Shown piece by piece: positions 36,252-45,903 of a stretch of 64,000 nt of DNA. Location: the NCBI RefSeq assembly GCF_009660225.1, contig NZ_CP045920.1, forward strand, positions 3,050,079-3,114,078, written 5' to 3'. The notes under the pieces were generated by a model. It saw only the letters and a list, made by a program, of their open reading frames with translations. It made no database searches and had not been told where the DNA came from. Source of the DNA: Pseudactinotalea sp. HY158 (GTDB taxonomy: Bacteria > Actinomycetota > Actinomycetes > Actinomycetales > Beutenbergiaceae). The translations under genes and the position numbers were made by a program. Within the stretch, counting starts at the first letter, position 1. Every line of letters starts with the position of its first letter.

Positions 36252-39203
36252 ATGGAACTTCAGCGGTTCGAGCGGGAGGTGGTCGATGATTCGGCCATGC
36301 TCGCCCGGCTGCGTCGGGGCCGGGAGGTCATGGACGAGGTGATGATCGAGCGGCTCGCGTTGGCGGCGATGTGGGTCGAGCATCATCCGTATGTGATCGC
36401 GGCCGAGGACGAGGGTGAGGACACCCTGGCCCATCTGCCACCGCTGGTCGTGGAGGCCACCCTGGCCCAGAAGGCCGAATGGGACCAGATCGATCACGAC
36501 GCCCGCCAACGCGAGATCACCGCCATCCACACCGCCGCCGCCAACAACAACAGCACGAGCACCCGCAGCAGCGGCGGCAGCACCCGCAGCAGCGGCGGGA
36601 GCAGCAGAAACAGCGGCGATGGTCCCGACGACGGCGCGCGGGCGAGCCTGCTGGATCGTGCTACGGATCCGGCGTCTCGCCCGTTGACGGCCGCGGATCT
36701 GGTTCCGGGTGTGGGATCGGGGCAGCGGGGGTTGTGGACGGTGGAGGAGTACTCGATCTCCACGTTCGCGGCCGGGGCCGGGATGGGCCTGGACGCCGCC
36801 CAGCGTCTCCTGCTCGAGGCCGAACAGTTACGTACCCGGCTCCCGCTGCTGTTCGCCCGGGCCCTGGCCGGGCGGGTGCGGGTCTGGCGGGCCCGTCAGA
36901 TCGCGGCGGCGACCCTGTTCCTGTCGGTCGAGGCCTGCGGGTTCGTCGACTCTCAGCTCTCGCTCGTGCCGTTGAACTTCGGGCGTTCCCAGCTCGATGG
37001 GCTGATCAAGGAGGCCCTCATCCGGCACATGCCCACCGAGTACGAGGCCGCCGAACAAGCCGCCGATCAGGGCCCGGCTCGGGATGTCACCTTCACCCAC
37101 GCCGAGACCGCCACCGGGGACTCGCGCATGCACGCGGTCCTGCCCGCGGCCGATGGCCGGATCCTGCAGGACGTGATCGATCACCTCGCCGGCATGATCC
37201 AGGCCCAGGGCTGGGACCTGCCCGCCGGAGACCTACGCGCCTACGCCCTGGGCGACCTCGCCCGCGCCCGCTACGGCCACACCCCCCTGCCCGGCTGCAC
37301 TCCCACCGGCCCCGACCAACCAGCCCAACCACACCAACCAGTCCCGCCCGACCGGCAGGCGACGCCCGCCCACCCGGGCGAGTCCGGCCGACCGGGCGAG
37401 CCGGGCATGTTCGGTCGTATCTGCCCACCGTCCGATGGCACCGCCGAGCAGGCCGAGCAGGCCGGGGCCGACGAGCAGTCCGGAACCTCCGAACAATCGA
37501 GCACCCCGGGTCATCAGGGCGCGGCCGGTCATCAGGGCTCGGCGAGCGCGGCGGGTCATCAGGGCGCGCCGGACACCGGTGGTGCGGGCGTGCCGCGGGG
37601 CCGGATCCTGATGTACCTGCACCTCCAGGCCGCCGACCTCTGGCCCGGCGGACTCCCGACCACCAGCCCGCCACGACCACCCGGCGGCCCCGACCACCCC
37701 GACACCGAAAACGACCACGACGGCCACGACGGCCGTGATCCCGGCGATCCGGGTGACCGTGGCGATCCCGGCGATCCTGACGATTCCAGTGATCGTGGTG
37801 ATCGTGGTGTGTCTGGTGCCGGCGCGCGGGCTGCGGGTGGCGGGTTCGATCGTGAACGGCTGCGCCGGGTCCCGGTCCGGGTCGAGGCCCGCGGCCTACC
37901 CCGCGGCGCGGTCATCACCGCCGCCGAACTCGGCTCCCTCTTCCACCGCCCCACCACCCTGCCGCCCGCACACGCGCCCGCGGCACCGGGCACACCCGCG
38001 CCCGGCCCTCAGTGGACGGGTGTGCCCGAGGGGCCGTGCCTCAACGGGACAGCTGCGCCCGCATCCCCGGGACGGCCCGGCACCGTACTGCCCGGCACCG
38101 GTCTGCCCGGCACCGTGCTGCCTGGGACCGTGCTGTCCGGCGAGGGTGGGTCCGGGTCGTGTTTCGTGCCCGAGATCATCGTGCGCCCGATCCTCGACCT
38201 GGACGAGCCCCTCGCGACCGATTCCTACACCCCGACCGAACGGATGCGCACCCAGGCCATCCTGACCACCGACCGATGCGCCTTCCCCTGGTGCACCCGC
38301 ACCGCCCGCGCCTGCGACCTCGACCACATCGACGCCTGGCACACCACCACCCGCACCCGGCACGACAGACACGCCGCACAGGACGGGCGCGACGGACACG
38401 GCGGGAACGACGCCGGCGGGAGCGACGCCGGCAGCAGGAGCGGCGAGGGCGGCGGCCTGGTCGTGACCGGGGGCGCGACCTGCCCGTGCAACCTCGCCCC
38501 GCTGTGCAGGGCGCATCACCGCCTCAAGACCCACGCCCACACCGATTCCGCCTCGCGCGGGCGCCACGCGGCCTGGTCCTACGCCAAACTCGACACCGGC
38601 ACCTACCTGTGGACCGGCCCCCACGGCATCCGCCTCCTACGCACCCCCTGGGGCACCCTCGACACCCAGGCCACCACCGGCCCCATCGGCCCCATCGAGA
38701 CCGCCGAGAGCATCGAGACCGCTCAGCACACCGAACCCGCCGGGAGCTGTGGCACGGGCGAGCACCGCGACACGCACGAAAACACCGAGAACGCCGCCAC
38801 GAGCGGCGGCACCAGCAGCGGCACGGGAGCGATCCAGCCGGCCACCAGCACGACGACCGGCACCCCCGAGAACACCGCCCTCGGCACCACCGTCCGCGGC
38901 ACCAGCGCGTCCGGCCCGATCGTGACAGCCCGTGCATCCGGCGCAGCTCATGCCGCGGACACAACTCGTGCCCCGGGCGTGGAGGCCCCGCCCGAGGCGA
39001 CCCTACCCGCCGCGCCCGCGCCGCTGTCCCCGCAGCGCGAACGCGCCAACCGGGCCCACTGGTCCCAGGCCACCCCCGACACCCTCGCCATCGTCCACAG
39101 CCGAGACACCCGCCTGAGCGACCGCGCCGACACCACCCGAGCAGCCCACCGCGCCGCCGAAGAAGACGACGCCCGCCGCTACCCCGACGAACCACCCTTC
39201 TGA
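36252..39203 (+). CDS. DUF222 / 13E12-family protein with HNH nuclease domain, unusually long
   Basis: 983 residues from the ATG at 36252 (GGAGG 10 nt before it). The N-terminal DUF222 part runs to ~360 (AAGMGLDAAQRLLLEAEQLRTRLPLLFARALAGRVRVWRARQIAAAT). The HNH site is CAFPWCTRTARACDLDHIDAWHT (~675-700) and NLAPLCRAHHRLKTH (~740), with Cys pairs for Zn. Family members are usually 400-550 residues; here long low-complexity inserts separate the parts: Ser/Gly/Asn runs, GDPGD/DRGD runs, PGTVLPGTGLPGT runs and a Thr-rich tail. Function is unknown; a nuclease role is inferred from HNH. Confidence 0.88.
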   Translation: MELQRFEREVVDDSAMLARLRRGREVMDEVMIERLALAAMWVEHHPYVIAAEDEGEDTLAHLPPLVVEATLAQKAEWDQIDHDARQREITAIHTAAANNNSTSTRSSGGSTRSSGGSSRNSGDGPDDGARASLLDRATDPASRPLTAADLVPGVGSGQRGLWTVEEYSISTFAAGAGMGLDAAQRLLLEAEQLRTRLPLLFARALAGRVRVWRARQIAAATLFLSVEACGFVDSQLSLVPLNFGRSQLDGLIKEALIRHMPTEYEAAEQAADQGPARDVTFTHAETATGDSRMHAVLPAADGRILQDVIDHLAGMIQAQGWDLPAGDLRAYALGDLARARYGHTPLPGCTPTGPDQPAQPHQPVPPDRQATPAHPGESGRPGEPGMFGRICPPSDGTAEQAEQAGADEQSGTSEQSSTPGHQGAAGHQGSASAAGHQGAPDTGGAGVPRGRILMYLHLQAADLWPGGLPTTSPPRPPGGPDHPDTENDHDGHDGRDPGDPGDRGDPGDPDDSSDRGDRGVSGAGARAAGGGFDRERLRRVPVRVEARGLPRGAVITAAELGSLFHRPTTLPPAHAPAAPGTPAPGPQWTGVPEGPCLNGTAAPASPGRPGTVLPGTGLPGTVLPGTVLSGEGGSGSCFVPEIIVRPILDLDEPLATDSYTPTERMRTQAILTTDRCAFPWCTRTARACDLDHIDAWHTTTRTRHDRHAAQDGRDGHGGNDAGGSDAGSRSGEGGGLVVTGGATCPCNLAPLCRAHHRLKTHAHTDSASRGRHAAWSYAKLDTGTYLWTGPHGIRLLRTPWGTLDTQATTGPIGPIETAESIETAQHTEPAGSCGTGEHRDTHENTENAATSGGTSSGTGAIQPATSTTTGTPENTALGTTVRGTSASGPIVTARASGAAHAADTTRAPGVEAPPEATLPAAPAPLSPQRERANRAHWSQATPDTLAIVHSRDTRLSDRADTTRAAHRAAEEDDARRYPDEPPF

Positions 39204-39362
39204 GGCAGCGGCCCCCATCGGCTCGCGGCCGACGAGTTCGGCTACCGGTGTGCCGGCGGCGGGTTGACGAGTGAGCAGCCACGCACGGATCGGCGGACTC
39301 ACAGCAGGGCGGACGGATGAGCAGCGTGACGGACGGGTGCCCGTCACGCCGTCGGGCTCATC

Positions 39363-39368
39363 TAGAGT
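39363..39368 (+). promoter_or_regulatory. -10 box of a probable leaderless coaA promoter
   Basis: TAGAGT, six bases before the GTG at 39375. The purine-rich TTGGAGT in between is too close to the codon to be a usual ribosome site. Confidence 0.55.
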
Positions 39369-39374
39369 TGGAGT

Positions 39375-40328
39375 GTGTCCATCCCCGACGTGGAGCTCAA
39401 CTCCCCGTTCGCCGAGTTCGACCGCGCCACGTGGCGCGCGCTCGCGTCCTCGACCCCGCTTCCGCTGACGCAGGCGGACGTCGAGAACCTGGCCGGGCTG
39501 GGCGATCCGATCGACCTGCACGAAGTGGACACCGTCTACCGGCCGCTGTCGCGCCTGCTCAACCTGTACGTGGCCGCCTCACAGCAACTGCGGCAGGCCA
39601 CCTCGACGTTCCTCGGCGATTGGACCCGGCACACCCCGTTCGTCATCGGGGTCGCCGGCTCCGTGGCCGTCGGCAAGTCGACCACCTCCCGGCTGCTGCG
39701 GGAACTGCTTCGCCGCTGGCCCGAGACGCCGCGGGTGCAGCTCATCACCACCGACGGCTTCCTCTACCCGAACGCCGAGCTGGAGCGGCGCGGGCTGATG
39801 GAGCGCAAGGGCTTCCCGGAATCCTTCGACCGGCGCCGCCTCATCGAGTTCCTCGAGGACGTCAAAGGCGGCTCGGAGGCGGTCGCGGCTCCGGTGTACT
39901 CACACCTGGCCTACGACATCATCCCGGACGCGCAGATCGTGGTGCGCAAGCCGGAGGTACTCATCGTCGAGGGCCTCAACGTGCTCGCGCCGGCACGCGT
40001 CCACCCGGACGGCCACGCCGGCCTGGCCGTGAGCGACTTCTTCGACTTCTCCATCTACGTCGACGCCGAAACGGCCCACATACGCCGCTGGTACGTCGAA
40101 CGTTTCCTACGGCTGCGGCGCACCGCCTTCGCCGACCCGGACTCCTATTTCCACCGATACGCGAGCCTGGACGACGACGCCGCCGTCGCCCGCGCGCAGC
40201 AGATCTGGGACGACATCAACGAGCCGAACCTGGTCGAGAACGTGCTGCCCACCCGGGCCCGAGCCACGCTCGTGCTCTCCAAGGACACCGACCACCGGGT
40301 CTCCCGGCTCCGACTGCGTCAGATCTGA
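39375..40328 (+). CDS. coaA: type I pantothenate kinase
   Basis: 317 residues. Phosphorylates pantothenate, the first step of CoA synthesis. [13 protein letters not shown] at the start, P-loop [20 protein letters not shown] (~89-108), [45 protein letters not shown] and [15 protein letters not shown] match CoaA throughout. CoA regulation through the family's usual feedback site is expected. Confidence 0.97.
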   Translation: MSIPDVELNSPFAEFDRATWRALASSTPLPLTQADVENLAGLGDPIDLHEVDTVYRPLSRLLNLYVAASQQLRQATSTFLGDWTRHTPFVIGVAGSVAVGKSTTSRLLRELLRRWPETPRVQLITTDGFLYPNAELERRGLMERKGFPESFDRRRLIEFLEDVKGGSEAVAAPVYSHLAYDIIPDAQIVVRKPEVLIVEGLNVLAPARVHPDGHAGLAVSDFFDFSIYVDAETAHIRRWYVERFLRLRRTAFADPDSYFHRYASLDDDAAVARAQQIWDDINEPNLVENVLPTRARATLVLSKDTDHRVSRLRLRQI

Positions 40329-40391
40329 CGCGGCCCGACGGCACCATCGCGTGCCATTGACCCGGCCGCAACGGCGGCGTCACCATGGGGA

Positions 40392-40781
40392 ATGGAGACG
40401 ATCCCCGGCGGCCTGCGTGACCTGGTGACCGCGGCCCACGTGGGCTGTCTCGGCACCGTCCGACCCGACGGAGGTGTGCAGGTCAACCCGATGTGGTTCC
40501 GCCTGAACGAGGGGGCGATCGAGTTCACGCACACGACGACACGCGCGAAGTTCCGCAACCTGCAGGAGAACCCGGCGATGAGCCTGTGCGTGACCGACCC
40601 GGCCGACCCTGACCGCTTCATCGAACTCAGGGGCCGACTCATCCGCATCGAACCCGACCCCACGGGCCGCTTCTATCAGGTGCTCGCGGCCCGGTACGGC
40701 CAACCGGACGCGCCCGCTCCCCCGGACGCCGAGAACCGGGTCATCCTCGTCATGTCGATCGAGCATGTGACCCGCAAGTAG
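40392..40781 (+). CDS. PPOX-class (split beta-barrel) F420/FMN-dependent oxidoreductase
   Basis: 129 residues: VTAAHVGCLGTVRPDGGVQVNPMWFRL, IEFTHTTTRAKFRNLQENPAMSLCVTDP, ELRGRLIRIEPDP. This is the flavin-reductase-like split barrel of actinobacterial F420-dependent proteins (pyridoxamine-oxidase superfamily). Substrate unknown. The ATG at 40392 lacks a well-spaced Shine-Dalgarno, so the exact start is uncertain by a few codons. Confidence 0.85.
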   Translation: METIPGGLRDLVTAAHVGCLGTVRPDGGVQVNPMWFRLNEGAIEFTHTTTRAKFRNLQENPAMSLCVTDPADPDRFIELRGRLIRIEPDPTGRFYQVLAARYGQPDAPAPPDAENRVILVMSIEHVTRK

Positions 40782-40852
40782 CCATGCCCCGGCGATGCCA
40801 TCGCGGCATCTGTTCGGCGCGCCGTGAACGGGCCCCGGCGCGGCCGTGAACG

Positions 40853-42205
40853 TCAGCTCAGCGCCAGACGCTGCTCCACGACGTCCGCGAGACCGCGCGC
40901 CTCCGCCTGCGCCTGCTCGGCCGTGGCCGCCTCGACCATGACCCGCACGAGCGGCTCCGTGCCCGAGGGCCGCAGCAGCACCCGGCCCGTGTGACCGAGG
41001 CGGGCCTCGCTCGCGGCGACCGCCGCGGCGAGGGCCTCGTCGGAGCCCGCCCGGGCCTTGTCCACCCCGCTCACGTTGAGGAGCACCTGCGGCAGCCGGG
41101 TGATCGAGCCGGCCAGCTCGCCGAAGCTGCGACCGGACCGGACCACCTGCGCGGACAGTTGCAGCGCCGTCAGCACGCCGTCGCCCGTCGTGGCGTAGTC
41201 GGTGAACACGATGTGCCCGGACTGCTCGCCGCCGAGGTTGTACCCGCCCGCGCGCATCGCCTCGAGCACGTACCGGTCCCCCACCCCGGCCTGCACGGTG
41301 TGGATGCCGTCCTCCTCCATCGCGAGCAGCAGCCCGAGGTTGCTCATGACCGTGACCACGAGCGTGTCGTGGGCGAGTGCGCCCTCGGCCTTCTGCGCCC
41401 GCGCCAGGATCCCCATGATCTGGTCGCCGTCGACAAGCCGGCCCGCGCCGTCCACGGCGAGGCACCGGTCGGCGTCGCCGTCGAAGGCCACCCCGAAGTG
41501 GGCCTCGGAGGCGACCGTCACGGCCTGCAGTTGCTCGGGGTGGGTGGAGCCGCACTGATCGTTGATGTTGCGCCCGTCCGGGGAGGCGTTGATCACCACG
41601 ACGTCGGCGCCGGCGGCGCGCAGGATCGCCGGACCGACCCGGCTCGCGGCCCCGTTCGCCGCGTCGACGGCGATCCGCAGGCCGCTCAGGTCCACGTCGA
41701 TCGTGCCGAGCAGGTGGTCCGAGTAGTCCTCGACCGAGGCGCCCCGGTCGAAGGAGATCCGCCCGACGTCCGCGCCGGTCGGCCGCGCCCAGTCCCGGCG
41801 CATGGCCGCCTCGATCGCATCCTCGATCGCGTCCTCGAGCTTGTTGCCGCCGCGGGCGAAGAACTTGATGCCGTTGTCGGGCATCGCGTTGTGGGAGGCG
41901 GAGACCATGACCGCCAGGTCCGCCTCGGTCGATCCCGTGAGGAACGCGACGGCCGGCGTGGGCAGCACGCCCAGATCGGTCACGTCGACACCCGCGCTGG
42001 TCATCCCGGCCACGAGCGCGGCCGAGAGGAACTCTCCCGAGACTCGCGGGTCGCGTCCGATGATGGCGTGTGGACGGCGCCCGGTGAAGTCTCCCTGCTC
42101 GGTCAGGACCCGAGCCGCGGCCGCTCCGAGCGCGAGCGCGAGCTCGGCCGTGATCTCGTGATTCGCCAGCCCGCGCACCCCGTCGGTGCCGAAGAGTCGT
42201 GTCAT
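40853..42205 (-). CDS. glmM: phosphoglucosamine mutase
   Basis: 450 residues. Converts glucosamine-6-P to glucosamine-1-P for UDP-GlcNAc and peptidoglycan. [13 protein letters not shown], the phosphoserine loop [18 protein letters not shown] (~100), metal loop [12 protein letters not shown], sugar loop [10 protein letters not shown] and phosphate loop [15 protein letters not shown] are all present. The ATG at 42205 follows GGGGA. It lies downstream of rplM-rpsI beyond a terminator. Confidence 0.97.
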   Translation of the reverse strand: MTRLFGTDGVRGLANHEITAELALALGAAAARVLTEQGDFTGRRPHAIIGRDPRVSGEFLSAALVAGMTSAGVDVTDLGVLPTPAVAFLTGSTEADLAVMVSASHNAMPDNGIKFFARGGNKLEDAIEDAIEAAMRRDWARPTGADVGRISFDRGASVEDYSDHLLGTIDVDLSGLRIAVDAANGAASRVGPAILRAAGADVVVINASPDGRNINDQCGSTHPEQLQAVTVASEAHFGVAFDGDADRCLAVDGAGRLVDGDQIMGILARAQKAEGALAHDTLVVTVMSNLGLLLAMEEDGIHTVQAGVGDRYVLEAMRAGGYNLGGEQSGHIVFTDYATTGDGVLTALQLSAQVVRSGRSFGELAGSITRLPQVLLNVSGVDKARAGSDEALAAAVAASEARLGHTGRVLLRPSGTEPLVRVMVEAATAEQAQAEARGLADVVEQRLALS

Positions 42206-42283
42206 GCTTCCCCATCCTGTTCTCGGCCGCGTGGCCGTGCTGGTCGGCGCGCGTCGCACCCGACTCCGGGTGCTCCGGGTACG

Positions 42284-42320
42284 ACAACGGCCCCGGCAAG
42301 TATATTGCCGGGGCCGTTGT
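42284..42320 (-). terminator. terminator after rpsI
   Basis: A perfect 16-bp stem, ACAACGGCCCCGGCAA and its complement, with the AT-rich 5-nt loop GTATA, 38 bp past the rpsI stop and before glmM. Confidence 0.9.
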
Positions 42321-42357
42321 CACGCCTGGAGCCTCGCCACAGCGGGCGAGGGCACAC

Positions 42358-42843
42358 TCAGCGCTTGGAGTACTGCGGCGCCTTGCGGGCCTTCTTCAGA
42401 CCGGCCTTCTTGCGCTCGATGGCGCGGGCGTCCCGGGTGAGGTAGCCGGCCTTCTTGAGCGCCGGGCGGTTCGCCTCGACGTCGATCTCGTTCAGGGCGC
42501 GGGCGATCGCGAGCCGCAGCGCACCGGCCTGGCCCGAGGGGCCGCCGCCGTGCAGGAGGCCGATCACGTCGAAGCGGCCCTCGATGTCGAGCAGCGCGAA
42601 CGGGGAGTTCACGAGCTGCTGGTGCACCTTGTTGGGGAAGTACTCCTCCAGGGTGCGGCCGTTGAGCTTCCAGCTGCCGGTGCCCGGCACGAGGCGGACT
42701 CGGGCGACGGCGCGCTTGCGGCGCCCCACGGCGGCGCCGGGTGCGGTGATGGACTCACCCTGACCGGTCGTCGCGGTGGTCTCGGAGGTGTAAGAGCTCG
42801 GCGCGTCGGCCTGCTCGTCGATGGTGGTGGTGGTCTCAGCCAC
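42358..42843 (-). CDS. rpsI: ribosomal protein S9
   Basis: 161 residues. The S9 core begins [32 protein letters not shown] at ~41 and ends in the conserved basic tail [12 protein letters not shown], which reaches the P-site tRNA. The first ~40 residues are an acidic, Thr-rich extension ([20 protein letters not shown]) common in actinobacterial S9. It follows rplM. Confidence 0.98.
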   Translation of the reverse strand: MAETTTTIDEQADAPSSYTSETTATTGQGESITAPGAAVGRRKRAVARVRLVPGTGSWKLNGRTLEEYFPNKVHQQLVNSPFALLDIEGRFDVIGLLHGGGPSGQAGALRLAIARALNEIDVEANRPALKKAGYLTRDARAIERKKAGLKKARKAPQYSKR

Positions 42844-42875
42844 AGGTGGTGCTCCTTGGTCCGTTGTCCGCGCGC

Positions 42876-43319
42876 TTACTGCGCGACCTGGGTGATCTCG
42901 AAGGTCTGCGGCAGCTGGGCGCGGTGCGGGTGGTCCGCGCCGCGGTACACCTTGAGCTTGCGCAGCTGGTCACGGCCCAGAGATGTCTTGGGGATCATCC
43001 CTCGCACGGCCTTCTCCACCGCACGCTCGGGGTTCTTCTCGAGCATCTCGGCGTAGCTGGTCGCCTTGAGGCCGCCGGGGTAACCCGAGTGGCGGTAGGC
43101 GACCTTCTGCTCCTGCTTGGAGCCGGTGAGGGCGACCTTCTCGGCGTTGATGACGATGACGAAGTCACCGCCGTCCACGTGGGGGGCGAAGGTCGGCTTG
43201 TGCTTACCGCGAAGCAGCGTGGCGACCTGGGTGGCGAGGCGACCGAGCACCACATCGGTAGCGTCAATGACGTACCAGTTGCGCTCGGTCTCGCCGGCCT
43301 TGGGAGTGTACGTACGCAC
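42876..43319 (-). CDS. rplM: ribosomal protein L13
   Basis: 147 residues, the standard length: [69 protein letters not shown]. An early-assembling 50S protein. The GTG at 43319 follows GAAGG at 6 nt. First gene of the rplM-rpsI unit. Confidence 0.98.
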   Translation of the reverse strand: MRTYTPKAGETERNWYVIDATDVVLGRLATQVATLLRGKHKPTFAPHVDGGDFVIVINAEKVALTGSKQEQKVAYRHSGYPGGLKATSYAEMLEKNPERAVEKAVRGMIPKTSLGRDQLRKLKVYRGADHPHRAQLPQTFEITQVAQ

Positions 43320-43487
43320 GGGAACCTTCGTTTCTTGTGCTTGCTTGCAGCTGGTCACGGGAGGCCGCGGCTGGAAGCCTCAGCGGCACGGCCATACCGG
43401 GACCGGGATTGTCAGTTTCGGTGCCTCGCTCGCTCGCGCGGTGAGTGGGAGACACCAGGATGCGAAACGGACGCACAACGACTCATA

Positions 43488-43516
43488 AGAGTACCCACAC
43501 GCGCGGGGTCGGTCAA
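43488..43516 (-). promoter_or_regulatory. rplM-rpsI promoter
   Basis: On the minus strand, -35 TTGACC (43511-43516), 17 bases, -10 TACTCT (43488-43493), about 170 bp before rplM. The remaining 43320-43487 would be a long mRNA leader; no riboswitch is recognised in it. Confidence 0.8.
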
Positions 43517-43564
43517 AGCGGTCCGCGTCGTAGTGAGCGAGCCCACAGGCGCGGGTGGTCGCGT

Positions 43565-44401
43565 TCACGCCCGCGGCAGGGTACGGATCGCTCGGGCCTG
43601 CCGCGCACGGACGGCGAGGCGCGCCTCGGGCGGGTACGCCACCTCGACCATGGCGAGCCCGCGTGCCGGGGCCACCTGCACCAGGGAGCTCCGCTCCTGC
43701 CCCGCCGCCACGCCGCGGAGCCAGTCGAGGTCGCGGCGCCCCGACCCCACGGCCAGGCACGCTCCCACGAGGGAGCGGACCATGGAGTGGCAGAAGGCAT
43801 CGGCCCGCACGTTCGCGACGAGCCGCTCCCCGCGGGCCGCCCAGTCGAACTCCTCGAGGGTCCGGATCGTCGTCGCCCCGGGCCGCTTGCGGCAGAAGGG
43901 GGCGAAGTCCCGCTCCCCCACGAGCACGGCCGCGGCCCGGTCGAGGGCGGCGAGGTCGAGCTCGCCGGGATAGCGGAGCTCCTCGCGCCGCCGGAGGGGG
44001 TCCGGCACGGCCGAGCCGGGCAGCACCGTGTAGGCATACCGGCGCCAGATCGCGGAGAACCGGGCGTCGAAGCCCGCGGGCGCGGCCGCGACGGAACGGA
44101 TGACCACGTCGTCGGCCAGCACCGCGTTGAGGCGCGTCGCGAGCGCCTCGCCCGGGCTCCGGTCGCTGCGGCCGGGCGCGGCGAGCCAGACCTGTTCGGG
44201 CAGGTCGAGGTGGGCGACCTGGGCGTGGGCGTGCACGCCGGCATCGGTGCGGCCGGCGACGGTCAGGCGTGCGGGATCGTCGAGGCGCAGGACGCGGTCG
44301 AGAGCCGCCTCGATGTCCCCCTGGACCGTGCGCAGGCCGGGCTGGCGCGCCCATCCCGAGAAGTCCGTGCCGTCGTAGCCAAGGTCGAGTCGGATGCGCA
44401 C
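43565..44401 (-). CDS. truA: tRNA pseudouridine synthase A (positions 38-40)
   Basis: 278 residues. RIRLDLGYDGTDFSGWARQPGLRTVQGDIEAAL, the catalytic Asp in TVAGRTDAGVHAHAQVAHLD (~52), and FCRKRPGATTIRTLEEF, DAFCHSMVRSLVGACLAVGSGRR are the TruA set. The GTG at 44401 has TACGAT 6 nt before it. It is divergent from the glucokinase gene with 38 bp between the starts. Confidence 0.97.
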   Translation of the reverse strand: MRIRLDLGYDGTDFSGWARQPGLRTVQGDIEAALDRVLRLDDPARLTVAGRTDAGVHAHAQVAHLDLPEQVWLAAPGRSDRSPGEALATRLNAVLADDVVIRSVAAAPAGFDARFSAIWRRYAYTVLPGSAVPDPLRRREELRYPGELDLAALDRAAAVLVGERDFAPFCRKRPGATTIRTLEEFDWAARGERLVANVRADAFCHSMVRSLVGACLAVGSGRRDLDWLRGVAAGQERSSLVQVAPARGLAMVEVAYPPEARLAVRARQARAIRTLPRA

Positions 44402-44407
44402 CCGGCC

Positions 44408-44413
44408 ATCGTA
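44408..44413 (-). promoter_or_regulatory. -10 box of a probable leaderless truA promoter
   Basis: TACGAT on the minus strand, six bases before the GTG at 44401. It lies 14 bp from the oppositely directed -10 of the glucokinase gene. Confidence 0.6.
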
Positions 44414-44427
44414 TCGAGGTGGGTCGA

Positions 44428-44433
44428 TAGGGT
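44428..44433 (+). promoter_or_regulatory. -10 box of a probable leaderless glucokinase promoter
   Basis: TAGGGT, six bases before the ATG at 44440. With the truA box it forms a very compact divergent promoter pair. Confidence 0.6.
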
Positions 44434-44439
44434 TCCAGC

Positions 44440-45195
44440 ATGGAGAATCCGCTCACGTTGACCGTCGACTGCGGCGGCGGGGGAATCAAGGCCTCGGTGC
44501 TCGACGCCGCCGGCACCACGGTGGCCCAGGCGGTCCGCACGGCCACCCCGTACCCGCTGCCCCCGGACCGGCTGGTCGACGTGATCGCGGACCTGGCCAC
44601 CCGGCTCCCGGCGGCCGACCGGGCCACGGTGGGCATGCCGGGGATGATCCGCCACGGCGTCGTCGTCTCGACCCCGCATTACGTCACCCGCTCCGGGCCG
44701 CGCACCCGGGTGCTGCCCGAGCTCGTGGAGCAGTGGACCGACGTCGACCTGCGACGGCGCCTCACGGCCCGGCTCGCCATCCCCACGCTCGTCTACAACG
44801 ACGCCGAGGTGCACGGCGCCGGGGTGATCGCGGGGGCGGGCCTCGAGCTCATGATCAGCCTCGGCACCGGGCTGGGCAACGCGATCTTCGACGGCGGCAG
44901 GCTCGCCCCGCATCTGGAGCTGAGCCGGGCCCCCGTGCGGTGGGGGCTGACCTACGACGAGTACCTCGGGGAGCACGAACGCATCCGGCTCGGTGACGCG
45001 CACTGGTCGCGCCGCGTGCGCACCGTCGTGGAGGAGCTGCGTCCGGTCTTCCTGTGGGATCGGCTCTATCTCGGGGGTGGCAACTCCCGTCGCATCACGG
45101 CGACCACGACCGCCAAGCTCGGCGACGACGTCGTCATCGTGCCCAATTCGGCCGGCATCCTCGGCGGGGTCCGGGTCTGGAACCTGCCCCGCTGA
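44440..45195 (+). CDS. ppgK: ROK-family polyphosphate glucokinase-like protein
   Basis: 251 residues, the length of polyphosphate glucokinases. TLTVDCGGGGIKASVLDAAG (phosphate 1 loop), VGMPGMIRHGVVVSTPHY, the catalytic Asp in PTLVYNDAEVHGAGVIAG, LMISLGTGLGNAIFDGG and RLYLGGGNSRRI follow the PpgK/ROK order. It should phosphorylate glucose using polyphosphate and/or ATP. The classic zinc-binding CNGCG of ROK repressors is absent, as in PpgK. Confidence 0.85.
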   Translation: MENPLTLTVDCGGGGIKASVLDAAGTTVAQAVRTATPYPLPPDRLVDVIADLATRLPAADRATVGMPGMIRHGVVVSTPHYVTRSGPRTRVLPELVEQWTDVDLRRRLTARLAIPTLVYNDAEVHGAGVIAGAGLELMISLGTGLGNAIFDGGRLAPHLELSRAPVRWGLTYDEYLGEHERIRLGDAHWSRRVRTVVEELRPVFLWDRLYLGGGNSRRITATTTAKLGDDVVIVPNSAGILGGVRVWNLPR

Positions 45196-45257
45196 CGTCC
45201 GCTGACGCCCACGCCGCCGAAACCCGCCGAGGCCCACACCAGCCCCGGCGGGGACGA

Positions 45258-45298
45258 CGAAGGGCCCGTGCGAGGGGTGACCTCGCGCGGGCCCTTCG
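45258..45298. terminator. terminator between ppgK and rplQ
   Basis: CGAAGGGCCCG pairs with CGGGCCCTTCG, with a second stem GCGAGG/CCTCGC inside. It lies between convergent genes and can serve both, chiefly the rpoA-rplQ transcript, 49 bp past the rplQ stop. Confidence 0.87.
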
Positions 45299-45346
45299 GA
45301 CCGGGCTGGGGCGTCAGGTGGTGTCCCGCCCGGCTTCCGAGGAGAA

Positions 45347-45871
45347 TTACTTCTCGTCGGACTCCTCGACCGCGGCCTCGGCTTCTGCGGGCGCCTCCTC
45401 GGACTCAGTCACGGGAGCCTCGTCGGCGGCGGGGGCCTCCTCCGCGGCGCTCTCCTTGACGGCGCGCTGAGTGGCCGCCTCGGCCTCCTTCACGGTGGCC
45501 TGCTTCGGGCTGTAGGTCTCGAGCACGAGTTCGATCACGGCCATGGGCGCGTTGTCGCCCTTGCGCGGCGCGATCTTGGTGATGCGCGTGTAGCCGCCGG
45601 GACGCTCGGCCATCTTCGGCGCGATCTCGGTGAACAGCACGTGTACGACGTCCTTGCGGGACAGCACGGCCAGCACCTGACGGCGGGCCGAGAGGTCGCC
45701 GCGCTTGGCCTTGGTGATGAGCCGCTCGGCGAGCGGACGCAGCCGCTTCGCCCGGTTCTCCGTCGTGCGGATGCTGCCGTGCTCGAACAGCGACTGCGCC
45801 AGGTTGGCGAGCATCAGTCGTTCGTGCGCCGGTCCACCGCCGAGACGGTGACCCTTGGTAGGTGCAGGCAT
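45347..45871 (-). CDS. rplQ: ribosomal protein L17
   Basis: 174 residues. The core ([53 protein letters not shown]) ends near 120 and is followed by an Ala/Glu-rich acidic tail of about 50 residues, common in actinobacteria. Last gene of the alpha operon. Confidence 0.98.
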   Translation of the reverse strand: MPAPTKGHRLGGGPAHERLMLANLAQSLFEHGSIRTTENRAKRLRPLAERLITKAKRGDLSARRQVLAVLSRKDVVHVLFTEIAPKMAERPGGYTRITKIAPRKGDNAPMAVIELVLETYSPKQATVKEAEAATQRAVKESAAEEAPAADEAPVTESEEAPAEAEAAVEESDEK

Positions 45872-45903
45872 GGGTTACTCCAGTTCAGAAAAGGACCGGC
45901 AGG

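Noticed and set aside
40796-40852. A strong terminator between the split-barrel gene and glmM
   Set aside because: Only a short stem (GATGCC/GGCATC) and a direct repeat around GCCGTGAACG are present, too weak to call with confidence.
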